Below, in pieces: positions 1 to 10,205 of a stretch of DNA of 47,500 nucleotides. Numbering within the stretch: position 1 is the first letter of the stretch; every line of letters starts with the position of its first letter. The stretch comes from Nematostella vectensis (taxonomy: Eukaryota; Cnidaria; Anthozoa; Actiniaria; Edwardsiidae). Under the pieces are notes generated by a model. It worked only from the letters and a program-made list of their open reading frames with translations. It had not been told where the DNA came from and did no database searches. Location: contig NC_064039.1 in the NCBI RefSeq assembly GCF_932526225.1, positions 8,826,139-8,873,638 of the forward strand, written 5' to 3'. Made by a program: the position numbers and the translations under genes.

Positions 1-171
1 GGCGCTAATAAGAGATAAGCTCTAAGTGACGCAGCATTTTTTTGTTATTGATGTTCATTTTATTGTCATAATCTGCGGCAGCATCAGTATCCATTTAACT
101 TTAATCCACCTTTATCTATTATATTCCCATGATGCTATCTGGGGTGTGCCGCGTGTGTCTCTACTCTCGTT

Positions 172-1280
172 CTATCGAGGCTTGAAGATTTGAAAGCCAG
201 TCGGGGAGTCGGTTTTCGCGCACGTCTTCTTATCGGTGTTGCTGCACTTGCGCGCGTACTAGTGACCCCCGCTATGGTACAGCCAGCGATCCGCGTAGTA
301 GTAGGGGTAGCTGAACCCTACTATGTCCCCGTACTGCACTGGGGTGTTGTCAATCGCATTGCGGGAAAAGATCTGGAAGATAGCGATGGTGTTTTCGAAC
401 CAATGGTTTCCTTCGAATTTTTTCTCGTTGATGGAACTGTTGATAAGAAATAAATGTTCTATTTAAATATAACAAGATACAAAAGTGTAAAAGAAATACA
501 AGATAAAATGTTTTGTTCTCAACTAAAGGCTCGTTAAACGGGTTTTAAAATGTCGGACCCTAGCAAAAAATTCGTTCAACACTGAGTTGCTTTTTATGGG
601 TACGGTATGGCCCATAATGCCTGGATAGAATGAATATTAACAGGTGCTTGTTCGTAACTAATAACATTTTACTTATATTCAACTTGTTCACATAATAATT
701 AAATAGCAAAACAGTAATAAATGATTACAAAAGAAAGTACTGTAAATTAAGTTGCTTTTCCACGCCAATATCAGTTGTACTTGCTTAATATATTTGATTG
801 CTACCACTTTCCTAAATCGTACACTTGTACGATGTAGATTTTGAGCATCGATGGTTGTATTTGTTGCCATAGTAACCAGATGAGATGGTGACCATGTCGC
901 CGATGTTGATTGGCTGGCTGTCTGACTTGCCGATTGCCCGGATGATGTACGTCATGGATTTGCGCTAAGACAACTTGTCAGACTGCAAATGAATAACAGA
1001 AGTGCTTTTGAATCGCCCATTATTTAAATAGTATTTGGGTTGTAAAAGGATAATTATGCATGGGAATTGATTCAAAGCAAGTAATAAGAAAAGAAAACCT
1101 CTCAAACCAGCCCCCCAGCCCCTATGACTTATTACACCTTAATCACTGTGTCCCCGGGGCAGTTATTTCGGTAGCAGTAGCTTGTAGTGCAGTGCATGTA
1201 GTATTTCAGGTTACTGCCATTAGTGTAAGAAATTCTCAGTGCGATCCTGTCTCCACTGCTGATGATGTGATGACGGTGAT
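172..1280 (-). pseudogene. Three-module Cys-containing protein (beta-trefoil-like), partial, with in-frame stop
   Basis: Three minus-strand exons are visible: 1138-1280 (acceptor TTTAACAG, donor AAG/GTGTAA), 825-964 (acceptor GTCTTAG, donor AA/GTGTAC) and 172-436 (acceptor TATCAACAG, ending in TAG). The phases join cleanly (0, then 2). The conceptual protein repeats a module with a hydrophobic strand, then I-x-x-G-D-x-V, then two spaced cysteines: SSGDRIALRISY, NIGDMVTIS and QYGDIVGFSY. About three modules of 45 residues recall a beta-trefoil, but that is inference; I do not recognise the family. A TAG at 259-261 lies in frame in the last exon. The codons after it still encode the expected C...C...FQIF module end, so this is either a recent null allele, an early pseudogene or a sequence error. 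Upstream exons with the start codon were not found. Confidence 0.55.
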
Positions 1281-1456
1281 CTGTTAAAGGAACGAAAACA
1301 TGAGGGGTGACTCATATGCGACGATACGGGGCGCCGATTCTCGCATTCGCGAGCTGCTAACTCTATTCTGCCAAAATAATAACGTCCTCTCTTGATTATG
1401 TAACCATTACCAAAGCATGGACTAAAAATAGCCTATATTATTTTTATACCCAGAGC

Positions 1457-2250
1457 TTCCCTGCTAGCAGAGGCCTCTTTTCTCTGTATTTCAGTGGGCT
1501 GGAGTTCGCGAGGAAAAGATACCTCTGCCATGGGTCGCAAGTTCGTTTGATCAAACCGCCGTCCACGATCGTGGACGAGATCCAGAGCGCATTCTCCGTT
1601 CATTAATTACTGGCCACTATTTGAGCCCACAATGGCTAGCGCATGCATGAAACGTATATCCGCTTCCGGATAATAAGCCCGCATTCGAAACGGCGTCCTC
1701 CGTAGAAATATCACGCGACGAATTATAAAAGAAGCCATTAAATGCCTTATCTTCATTCAGAATTTTCTCTCTTTTGACAAACGAGTCAATCTTCCGTTTA
1801 CAGGTTTTGCATATTCTTCTGGGAATAGCTGATCTGAGTTTACCAAAAATTTTTGTAGCATTTTCTTCGAATCCAACTGTGCGATATTTACATTGAAGAA
1901 ACTCGCCTGCCCAGATGTCTTGAAATTAATCCCACAAACAAGACAAAACTCGTCTTTGCTGCGTTTGTTGTTCAATCTTTTTAGTGACGTTTTAGGTGAT
2001 TGAAATTGAACAGTTGTTTCCTTTTTTCGAAGAGGAGAACTAACCGGAGTTTGATTCATGATTTCCGACTAAACCCATGCAAAGCATATTGACAGCTTTC
2101 GCGCGATGGTACGGGTTTTGGCACATCGGTCGCTTATTAACGCTCACGCATGCGCAACAGAAACAGTTTCGACCCATGGCAGAGGTATCTTTTCCTCGCG
2201 AACTCCAGCCCAGCGAAATACAGAGAAAAGAGGCCTCTGTTAGCAGGGAA
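1457..2250. mobile_element. Inverted-repeat element (81-bp arms) enclosing an ORF
   Basis: Positions 1457-1537 and 2170-2250 are inverted copies of each other, with three mismatches in 81 bp by eye. The arms enclose about 630 bp that include the ORF at 1757-2059. Beyond the right arm lies a G tract (2281-2303) and a segment (about 2272-2388) that recurs at 24870-24972, so the neighbourhood is repeat-rich. No convincing target-site duplication was found. It could be a non-autonomous DNA transposon that captured a host exon, or two inverted insertions of one repeat. Confidence 0.5.
1757..2059 (-). CDS. CxxC-containing hypothetical protein or first exon inside the inverted repeat
   Basis: A 100-residue ORF opens with ATG and has a basic, Ser/Thr-rich N-terminus (about residues 1-36), followed by F-C-L-V-C-G at residues 38-43. 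This resembles the first half of a zinc-binding motif. A good splice donor (CCT/GTAAAC) lies near the 3' end, so the true exon may stop there and continue elsewhere. The second zinc-ligand pair is absent from the window. I do not recognise the family. The ORF lies wholly inside the inverted-repeat element, which suggests a transposon-borne or captured exon. Confidence 0.3.
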   Translation of the reverse strand: MNQTPVSSPLRKKETTVQFQSPKTSLKRLNNKRSKDEFCLVCGINFKTSGQASFFNVNIAQLDSKKMLQKFLVNSDQLFPEEYAKPVNGRLTRLSKERKF

Positions 2251-2271
2251 ACCCAGAGCTGCATTAGGCCT

Positions 2272-2388
2272 CGAAATATTGGGGGGGGGGGGGGGGGGGG
2301 GGGAGGGGGACTTTACAGAGACATTAAGAAAATATATGGGGACACAGCCACGCCCCTACTGTTGATTTCCCTATAATTTTTGAAAATG
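2272..2388. repeat. Dispersed repeat with G-tract, copy 1
   Basis: It shares a recognisable segment with 24870-24972: CGAAATATTGGGG or CAAAATATTGGGG, then ACATTAAGAAAATAT, a CACGGCCAC or CACAGCCAC stretch, and TATAATTTTTGAAAAT. The 23-base G run at 2281-2303 is part of it. A loosely related G/C-tract segment lies at about 32695-32815. Confidence 0.6.
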
Positions 2389-3952
2389 TTTTTAGCTTCA
2401 CAATGATATCCTCTTATTTTTATAGAGGTGGCCATCACAAATGAGATACTTAAAGAATAATGGTTAAGCATATATTTTGTTGAACAAACTAACATACATA
2501 GGTTATCATTTTTAGAATCGAAGGAACAATTGAGGGAACATTTCAGGCTTAAACAAGCAAAACATATGATAGAAAAATCCCAGAATTATGTAGATTGTGT
2601 CATACATCATAAATCGATAATGAATTTCAATATACATTTTTTTATATAAGAACGTCTAATTGTTTAGGTCGTTCTTATTTTTGGAGCATTTTAAGGCATA
2701 AACTGTTCCTATTGATGTTCTTACATTCCAGTGTATATTGATTATATATTTAACAATTAGACTACGAGTTCGAGTTTTCTATGAGTCAATATGATATTTT
2801 TTTATCCTTACCTCTTATTCTTGTACCATGAGTAAATGGCTATCAACACTTAGAAGCTTTGAATTGCTTTTAATTTGCCCTAGCACGCTTGCGGGATAAC
2901 GCAAGGTAACGAGATGGGGTACTAGAAACTGCAAACAAATTGGGCAGACACCAATAAAAGCAGACGGAGATGATTGTCCGCAAAATCAATTTAAACCCTA
3001 TGAGATAGCACTTTGGGTGTGGTCAACAGAAAATCTTACCACTTAGAGACAGTAAATTGAGTGTGGTCGAATGAATTTTTATCCCTAAGATATAGAAGAA
3101 TTGGAAAAACCGTGAAACACCCCCTGAAGAAGGACTGAATAACATTTTAATCCTCACACCCCTTAAGGAATAGCGTTTGATGGAATTTATACCCTAAGAG
3201 ATAGCAGAATCGGTAAACCCTAGGCCTCTAAGGGATTGCAGATTGTCGAGATTTTTTACCCTAAAAAATAGGACGATCACCCCCCCCCCCCCCGTCTACT
3301 TTTCTGGAGAGTCCCCCCGGGATGATCCAGGAATTCAAAAAAAAAGAGGGGCAAGGGTTTCAAGAAATGGGGAGCCAGATTTTAAGCTTAATATCTAAAA
3401 GGGAAGCGGGGCTCGCTCGACCAACCCCCTAGATACGCCCCCGTCTAAAAAGAGGGGGAGGGGCGCATCGAAAAACGTTTTAACACTGGGGGAACTCTTA
3501 TAGAAGTACACCGAACTCCATAGCGTATTAGCAAGGCTTCCAAAATTTCCCTGGGGGAACATGCACCCGGACCCACCTTTGAAGGTGCTGATTTCACAGT
3601 TCTCAGCTTAATTATCTTTAAACCACCATTTATTCCTTTATTCCATATACATCCTTTATTCCACATTTAAAATTTAGAAGGGAAGAAAAAGTTTAGTCTA
3701 TGTCGGTCTATGTCGGTCTATGTCATTGTGTTGAATTCTTACTAGCTAAATGATCACATAGTAACTTGTACAGCACAGTCTATTCAGTTTTGTTCTTGGT
3801 TTTGTCCACTCTTGGGAGATTGAGATTTAAACCAGATTAAATGCGGTATTAGTGTCGCGGAAACGATCCAATGTTTACGCGGATCGCTTTGAACTGTTAC
3901 TCTATCAAAAGACACCTAATTATGGAGTACTTACTATTTATGGTTTATTAGG
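2389..3952. other. Non-coding, AT-rich interval
   Basis: No ORF with recognisable protein features on either strand. Around 3000-3250 there are degenerate repeats of a phrase meaning roughly CCCTA-AGA-ATAG (for example 2995, 3083, 3190, 3231). A C tract lies at 3280-3293, and GTCTATGTCG is repeated at about 3696-3725. Confidence 0.5.
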
Positions 3953-4264
3953 CTACCTTATTACACTTAATTTTCTCGTTGCTTTAAGTAAGGGGTTGAG
4001 TTGGACTTGTATTTATAGATTTTTATGAATCCAAATTTAGCCCACGCATCATTTGTTGCAAATTGTTTCAGTTTTAAGGATTACAGCACATTTTAATTCC
4101 ACTTGTTTTGCTTGATTTTATTATCCCAAAAACGCGAAATCGCGTAAATAAAGTGATCTGATTTTTAGGAAAATTGGAAAATCGCGGAAATAAAGTGTCG
4201 CGAAATATCGCCATCTCAAAATCGCGAAATTTTGACGTCGCAAAAATTAAGTGTAATAAGGTAG
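3953..4264. mobile_element. MITE-like element with perfect 22-bp terminal inverted repeats
   Basis: Both ends carry the same 22-bp terminal inverted repeat (3953-3974 and 4243-4264), beginning CTACCTTATTACACTTA. The 312-bp interior is rich in CGCGAAAT-type palindromes (4133-4232) and encodes nothing. A second copy is at about 36869-37301 in an HPS1 intron. No autonomous partner is in the window and the target-site duplication is unclear. Confidence 0.75.
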
Positions 4265-4808
4265 TATATGCCGTCATCGTTACGAGGGTTTAAAGCAATG
4301 AAAAGTTGTTGTGGTCACGCCACCCTACCCACCCCCCCCCCCCCCCCCCCCCGATTGCAAAATGTTAGATTCGCCCCTGATCCCTTGATGATAGTACTGA
4401 CTCTATTATGCCCAAAGCGAGCCCAAAGCTGCTCATAACTATATCTAAATTACTTTGGGCCAGCTTTTCCTTTACTTTTCCTTGACTTTGTTTACTGAAC
4501 TATCTATTCATTGTAATCACCACAGGCTTCCCACCTACTCCATTCAAATTCACGCTAACGATTATCTACGAGCTATATCTTCATTCATTAAAAAAAAAAC
4601 TTAGTTGAGATGTAAATGCATTTATCATGCATTTGTGCCATGCATTTAATTTATAAAAAATGCGTGCCCTTAGAAATCCTTCACTGGCGCGGGTAGGAAG
4701 CCTGTGATGCAAAATGGCGATCGCCGATCGATCTCTCATTCCCAGGCCTCTTCCCCATACCGGGCCTGATAAATACAGGCTACCCACTAGCACACTACAG
4801 TGTCCACA

Positions 4809-5810
4809 TTATTGCATGCCTGGATTCGATTCTCCTCGTGTCCCCAAATTATTAGTTACCATATCAGTCACGGGGCCACTACGCCGAGAGGGCCTGTGCT
4901 CTAGCGAACAACCACATCCCCTGAAAAGCATGTGCTTGATTGATGATCTGAGCTCAGCGTTCAGGCACGTGTACAAGTAAGGGTTAAAACAGCTGCTGGA
5001 ATACTGCAAGAGCTTGAGTATATAAGCACCCTGTACAGGAAAGGCCATCCCGCATGAAATACAGTAATTCAACACGACATTCGTCACTAAAAATGGGCCC
5101 CAACACAGTAAAAACTCGCCAATAACAACAGCGATGATTTTAGCAGCCTTTAACTCAGATGCGTAACTAAATTTTCTCTGATTTTCGTTAGCAGCCACGT
5201 TGATAACCCTGACATGTCGTCGAGCGACCATGAATATGCAAGAATACGTGAAGGTCATGATGATAGTAGGAATATAGAACGAGACGGTGGCTACGAAGAT
5301 TGGGTAAATCCGCTTCGGAATCCACAGCTTCACAAGAGAAATGACGATCGCGTATACCCATGAGAATACTATCGTCACGATAGCACGGCATGGCGAGAGA
5401 AGGAACTGGTACCTGAAGGGGTATGTTATAGCGAGGTACCGATCACAGCTGACAAAGGTTAGGTTCATGATGGAAGCAGTCCCACACACGATATCGAGAA
5501 GCAGCCAGATCAGGTATTGCGGGGAGTGTGTGGGTATGAATGACCCGTCCGAGAGCATGTACAGCAGCCACATGGGCATCGCCAGCACGGTTACTAGGAG
5601 ATCAGCCGTTGCTAAGGAGACGATGTAGTAGTTGGTGACTCGCTGAAGACGCTTGATCTTGCAGAAGGCGACCCAAATGATGATATTACCAAATAAGGCG
5701 AGGATCATGAGAATCACGAGCAGTACACACGACACGGTAATCATGGTGTGAGGTGAGGTGCGAGGGTGACCGGTCCGATTACCGAGGGTAGGGGCCACTG
5801 TAGCATTCAT
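4809..5810 (-). CDS. Class A GPCR, biogenic-amine-receptor-like, single exon
   Basis: This complete 333-residue receptor has seven hydrophobic segments. Hallmarks seen: GN at 41-42 (TM1), LATAD with Asp70 (TM2), DRY at 123-125 (TM3), Trp151 (TM4), Pro181 (TM5), CWGP at 236-239 (TM6) and NPYLY at 276-280 (TM7). N-glycosylation sequons lie at Asn2 and Asn11. Asp106 sits at position 3.32 and Tyr270 at 7.43, the pair that binds protonated amines in aminergic receptors; Ser177 is at 5.46. Oddly, position 3.25 is Tyr99 instead of the near-universal cysteine, and the second extracellular loop also lacks a cysteine, so the usual disulfide is missing. It probably acts at the plasma membrane through G proteins. 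The amine ligand is inferred. Single-exon structure is common for cnidarian GPCRs. Confidence 0.93.
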   Translation of the reverse strand: MNATVAPTLGNRTGHPRTSPHTMITVSCVLLVILMILALFGNIIIWVAFCKIKRLQRVTNYYIVSLATADLLVTVLAMPMWLLYMLSDGSFIPTHSPQYLIWLLLDIVCGTASIMNLTFVSCDRYLAITYPFRYQFLLSPCRAIVTIVFSWVYAIVISLVKLWIPKRIYPIFVATVSFYIPTIIMTFTYSCIFMVARRHVRVINVAANENQRKFSYASELKAAKIIAVVIGEFLLCWGPFLVTNVVLNYCISCGMAFPVQGAYILKLLQYSSSCFNPYLYTCLNAELRSSIKHMLFRGCGCSLEHRPSRRSGPVTDMVTNNLGTRGESNPGMQ

Positions 5811-8800
5811 TGCCTTCTATGAAATCCAGGGATGTTCTTGGTGTCGTTAAAGTAGTCGCAAGCAAAGTTTTGCAAAGTTTACATATGATGGCAGTCCAGA
5901 AGCTTCGTACTTTGCGTGAAGGTTTGAGCGCGATGGTCTATTGACTTGGGGTCTAGGTAATGCAGTGTTGGTTACAGAGGTAGTTTACAGAGGTAGTCTA
6001 TTAGACTTGCAGTGTAAATGACAGATCAGGGCGGCTACGTGGAAGTGTACAGTCTAGGCCGCTTTTTCCAGTGTCGATAAGGTAATCAAACAAGGCTTTG
6101 TACTAGGAAGGCTCGGATCCGGGCGTTGTGATCTGAAATTGAACATACCAAAGTTAGACACTTTTTATCAGCTGTAGTGATGTCTCACTTTAAAGGAATA
6201 TCGGAGAGCAGATCTAAGACTTAAAAGCACTGCGACTCTCTTGTCTGGGCAGTAATGAAGACAAGGAAACGGGGAGACTAGGAAACTGGGTTCTAAGGAG
6301 AAATTTTTCATCCCTGCTCGCTAACCCCATCTTTTTATAATGACCATTTTCACATTCTAAGAACACATACACAAATATATTACTATTAAATCTACTCATT
6401 GTACAATTCAACATTGTGCCATACAAATCTATGTCTGATCGCATCTCTGAGTACGACGAAGCTACCCACGAATAGACAAAAAGGAAATGCAGAATGCAAA
6501 AAACTACATAATAAACGGTCAAAAGTACATACTGCTCTCTGCTTTGGCTACCACTTAGCAATGCCATTTAAAAACAAGAACGAAAACGCAAAAATAGGAT
6601 AAAAGTTAAACGAAAGGAGACTACACATGTTGCTATCCATCTAACCCGTAAATTCCTGGAAGCTCTGTTTAACTTCGCTCTTCGTTCTCGCCCTAACTTT
6701 GTGAGCTCATAGGGTTTCGAGAGTGTTTCTTGCTCTCGCCCTAATTGTGTAAGACTGTGAGACTGGGGCTATTAGGATTTAAGATAAGGCCTTAAGGAAG
6801 TCACCATGCTAAGAGGCAATTTGTTGCCCGGAGATCATTCTATTCACAATAATATCCGCTTAATACAATTACCAAATATTCGTCAAAGATTGGAAGAGGT
6901 CCAAACAAATTATGTTTTATGGGTTGCTTGTACGTACATTTGTAACCGGATCCAAACATCAGAAACGATTTAAGTAATCCCCCAGCAATTGTCAAAACCG
7001 GCAGAAAATATATTGTTATGTGAACGGGAGATAAAGACAAGACTTCAATCGAAACCGAACCATTACACTGATAAGACTAAAATCACTTAAAAAAAAAGCA
7101 ATTCTGTGAACGGAGAAGGGAAAATTGACAGCGATGTTGTTATTGAGAAGCTGCATGAGAAAAAGCCTGCATGGATAACAAGCGGGTTCCCAGCGAGTGA
7201 AATTCTAATTATGAAACTCCCTACCAGGTTTTGTAACGGTTAAACTCACAGCGGCCTATATTTAACGGCTTGCTAAAAACTTGATTTAGGGTTGCAAAAT
7301 TATTTACGCATTCTAAGCTTTAGCGTAATTTTGAAAGTAAACGCGACAGAAATCTGACAGGTTATAACAAATACCTCTTGAAGACTACGAAGTCCCGCGA
7401 AAGCTTTAGAGAGGGATACTTAAGTTGGCTTAACGGCGTCGCACTTGTCTTGTTGTGCGATATTTCCTAGCTATCTTTATCGTGAAAAACATACGCATAT
7501 CAGATTCCAACTGAACTAAAGACCACTAATGATGACAGAGAGTTGGATTTATATATCAAGAATTCAACGCCGGCGGCAAAAAGGGCCAACATCTCTCAAC
7601 ATTAGAAACCTAAAAAGAAGTTTTCAAAATTTTTCGAATATATTTATGACATGGCGTCACAAATAAGATGTTCAAGTGCTTCCCCCCCCCTAAGCTATTC
7701 AATGATTATCGGTGCAGGATATAAGGAGATGGATATATTAACTCTTTTTGCCTAGGAGCGCCCTTGAACTAATAAACGATATGCTCGTTATCTAACGCAA
7801 AGAATAATCTTTGGAGAATATTGGCCCAAACTAAGTTCCCTCACCGAGTATTAATGATCTTTATGTAAATATCCGTACCTATCTTTATAAATGTCTTATA
7901 TCCAACATTAAATTTTCTCCAACTATTTACCAACACCATATCCAACATTAAATTTTCTCCAACTATTTTCCAACACCAGGGATATTAATCTAGGACTCGT
8001 GTTGCAGGTTAAAGTTAAAGACTTCCAATTTTCGCGAAAATGCTTATCAAAAGGCGAGGAAGTAAAGAAACATGAAAATCACTGGCGCATAAGTTTACCT
8101 CCTAGGAGGTGGATATTTTCCTGCGACCCGAAATCAAGCAAATGGCGGGTGTAACAGCCGATTTGCAAGTGTTTCCGAAAAGAAAAATTGTTCTAAAGCT
8201 CGTTTTATAAACTTAAACAATTATACAATTTCCATTTCGGCGGATAGTGGCTTTAAAAATATCTAACTCGAGCCTTCGGCTCTCGGAAATGGTATAATTG
8301 TTAAATGTGGCGAGGCTATTCTTAAAAAACCGGTCTTTATTCCATACAACAGTTACAATATCCACAACCTTTCTTTCCCAAGCTAAGCCAGATGGGAGTC
8401 TTATCATATTATATCCTAATACCATTTGATTTTGCCCGCAATGAATAATAATCACTGAGCGCTAGCAAGAGATCTAAGTACGAATGTCTTCAAATGACAA
8501 GGTGGTGGTTTTTTTGTGTTATTGGTGAAAAACGTCAATTTCAGTTTATACAGGATGTGTGATTAATAGAGCCCGCAAGCAACAATATTCGGTACGATCA
8601 AATGAAAATGACAAACCTTTGATAAGCAAATAAGTCTTTCATATTGAATTCTAGTCGTTTATCACAATGTAAGCGCAAACAAGTTGGCTAGCAATTTGTA
8701 ATCGTTTGTTTTCATTGCATTGTTTCTGTTGATAACATTCAATAGAGAGAAACACGGGGAAACACAAAAGGACAAGAGACTAGGAAGTTAAGTTATGGTC

Positions 8801-9168
8801 CCTAGACTATTTCTGCTAAGTATACCGTATACTAAGCCCATCTTAGCTATGGCGGACTCAGAAATACTGTAGTAGCGCGTGATGCATTTCTGGTTAGGAA
8901 CACTTATTTAAGCTATCCAATGCAAGCCATCCTCGGCGCAGTGACATTCCTGAGAAAAAAAAAAGCAAACCAACAGTCCGCGAAAAAAAAATATCGAAAA
9001 AAGAAACACATCTGCTTGCATCTGAAGCGCAAGACCAAAAAGCCTAAAAGGGCCAGTTTATAGAGCTGTTCACCATAATAAATTGACGTCTTTAGATAAC
9101 TAGATATTTCAAATATGAATGATGACTTAAGGTCGTTAGCTTTGGGCAAAAACCGTTTAATTAAAAAT
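5811..9168. other. Non-coding interval upstream of the GPCR
   Basis: No supported gene; the short ORFs here have no recognisable domains and low-complexity codon use. Notable items are a small TTACAGAGGTAG duplication near 5975-5995 and a 40-bp tandem duplication at 7898-7977. Confidence 0.5.
7898..7977. repeat. 40-bp tandem duplication (two copies)
   Basis: Two adjacent 40-bp copies (7898-7937 and 7938-7977) starting ATATCCAACATTAAATTTTC differ at about one base, which implies a recent duplication. Confidence 0.85.
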
Positions 9169-9169
9169 A

Positions 9170-9670
9170 TGATTCCTGCAGTCATAATAAGAATCATTTA
9201 GTCGGTCTCGCAATTTCTTTCAGCCTCTTACATTTCAAACACTTGCCTGGTTACAATGAGTAGCCCAATGAGATTTTAAGTGAGGGAGTTAGTCTCACTT
9301 AACACCTCCTTATGTAGACAGGATTGCCTAGGAAGGGTGTATATATTTCCTAAAACCCAGCGAAACAAGAATAAAGAAACACTTTGCCTTCGCGCCTGCA
9401 TTGAAAATAAGCAAACTTGCGCGCCTAATGTTACTGGCGTTAGTAGGACGGTCCTCCGGTTTTGTTACTGAGTTGTTGATTCCTGTAGTCATTATAAGAA
9501 TCCTTCAGTCGGTCTCGCAATTTCTTTCAGCCTCTTACATTCCAAACACTTGCCTGGTTACAATGACTAACCAGAAAGATGACCAAAAAGAAGAGGACGC
9601 GCGTTCACTTCGTCTTCGCGCCTACATTGAAAATAAGCAAACTTGCGGGCCTACTGTAACTGGCATTTGT
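9170..9670 (+). repeat. Imperfect tandem duplication of a roughly 190-270-bp unit
   Basis: Copy 1 (about 9170-9442) and copy 2 (about 9477-9670) share the start (TGATTCCTG..GTCAT), the stretch GTCGGTCTCGCAATTTC, and an end containing CATTGAAAATAAGCAAAC. Copy 1 has extra internal sequence. After the shared TGGTTACAATGA, copy 2 stays open while copy 1 stops within a few codons, so copy 1 looks decayed. Confidence 0.65.
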
Positions 9671-9796
9671 TACAGGCGTTACTCTGTTTATTCCGTCGAT
9701 GTTGTTGAGACGTCGCTGATTTGGCGTTGTTGTAGTGGGGGTGTTTTTCAAATTACTAGTTATGGGAGAACCATTTTGTGCATTCTGCCGTCGTAA
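9563..9796 (+). CDS. Small hypothetical ORF in the second duplicate
   Basis: This 77-residue ORF starts MTNQKDDQKEEDARSLRLRA and is charged at its N-terminus. The start was chosen because the duplicated upstream sequence reads straight into ATG in both copies. There is no recognisable domain. The 3' half runs into repeat-like sequence, so only the first 35 or so residues might be a genuine exon. It may equally be non-coding. Confidence 0.2.
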   Translation: MTNQKDDQKEEDARSLRLRAYIENKQTCGPTVTGICYRRYSVYSVDVVETSLIWRCCSGGVFQITSYGRTILCILPS

Positions 9797-10205
9797 CAAT
9801 AGGGAATTTAAGCAACGACGACTGCAATGCGAACGGCGACGGCAAAAAAAACAATTAAAATTCAAAGAGCCAGACATGAAATGTGCTCGAAATGGATTTT
9901 GTCTGATACATTTCAGCCGTTTTTCTTCAAACTACAACGTGAAAACTCCAAGTTTCACGGTCTGGCGAGGACGGGAACTTGTGCGCTGAAAACGAACTAT
10001 ACTATCCGTGTTTGATATGTTAGAAATAAGGTTCTACATCCGTCTATAATTTTGGGGTACTACAAAAACGAGTGAAATTGATCAAAACTAGTTTTGAATT
10101 GTGCGCAAAGCATGAAAGCTTTTTTGGGTGTTACGTTCTCTCTGCCGTCGCTGTCGTAGTTGCTTAAATTCCCTAATAATACAAGTGGTTCGCCACTGAG
10201 ATGGG
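9760..10205. repeat. Dispersed repeat with inverted core, related to 38690-38960
   Basis: A core reading TAGGGAATTTAAGCAAC at about 9801 reappears in reverse complement at about 10155-10175. The stretch GAAAACTCCAAGTTTCACGG near 9941 resembles GAAAACACCACATGTTTCAC near 38743, and further blocks (GTGCGCTG..AAA, GTTCTA/GTCCTA) follow in the same order. This suggests a shared, degraded non-autonomous element. Confidence 0.4.

Noticed and set aside
190-453. 87-residue plus-strand ORF
   Set aside because: It is antisense to the exon at 172-436, whose minus-strand reading shows module motifs, splice sites and consistent phase.
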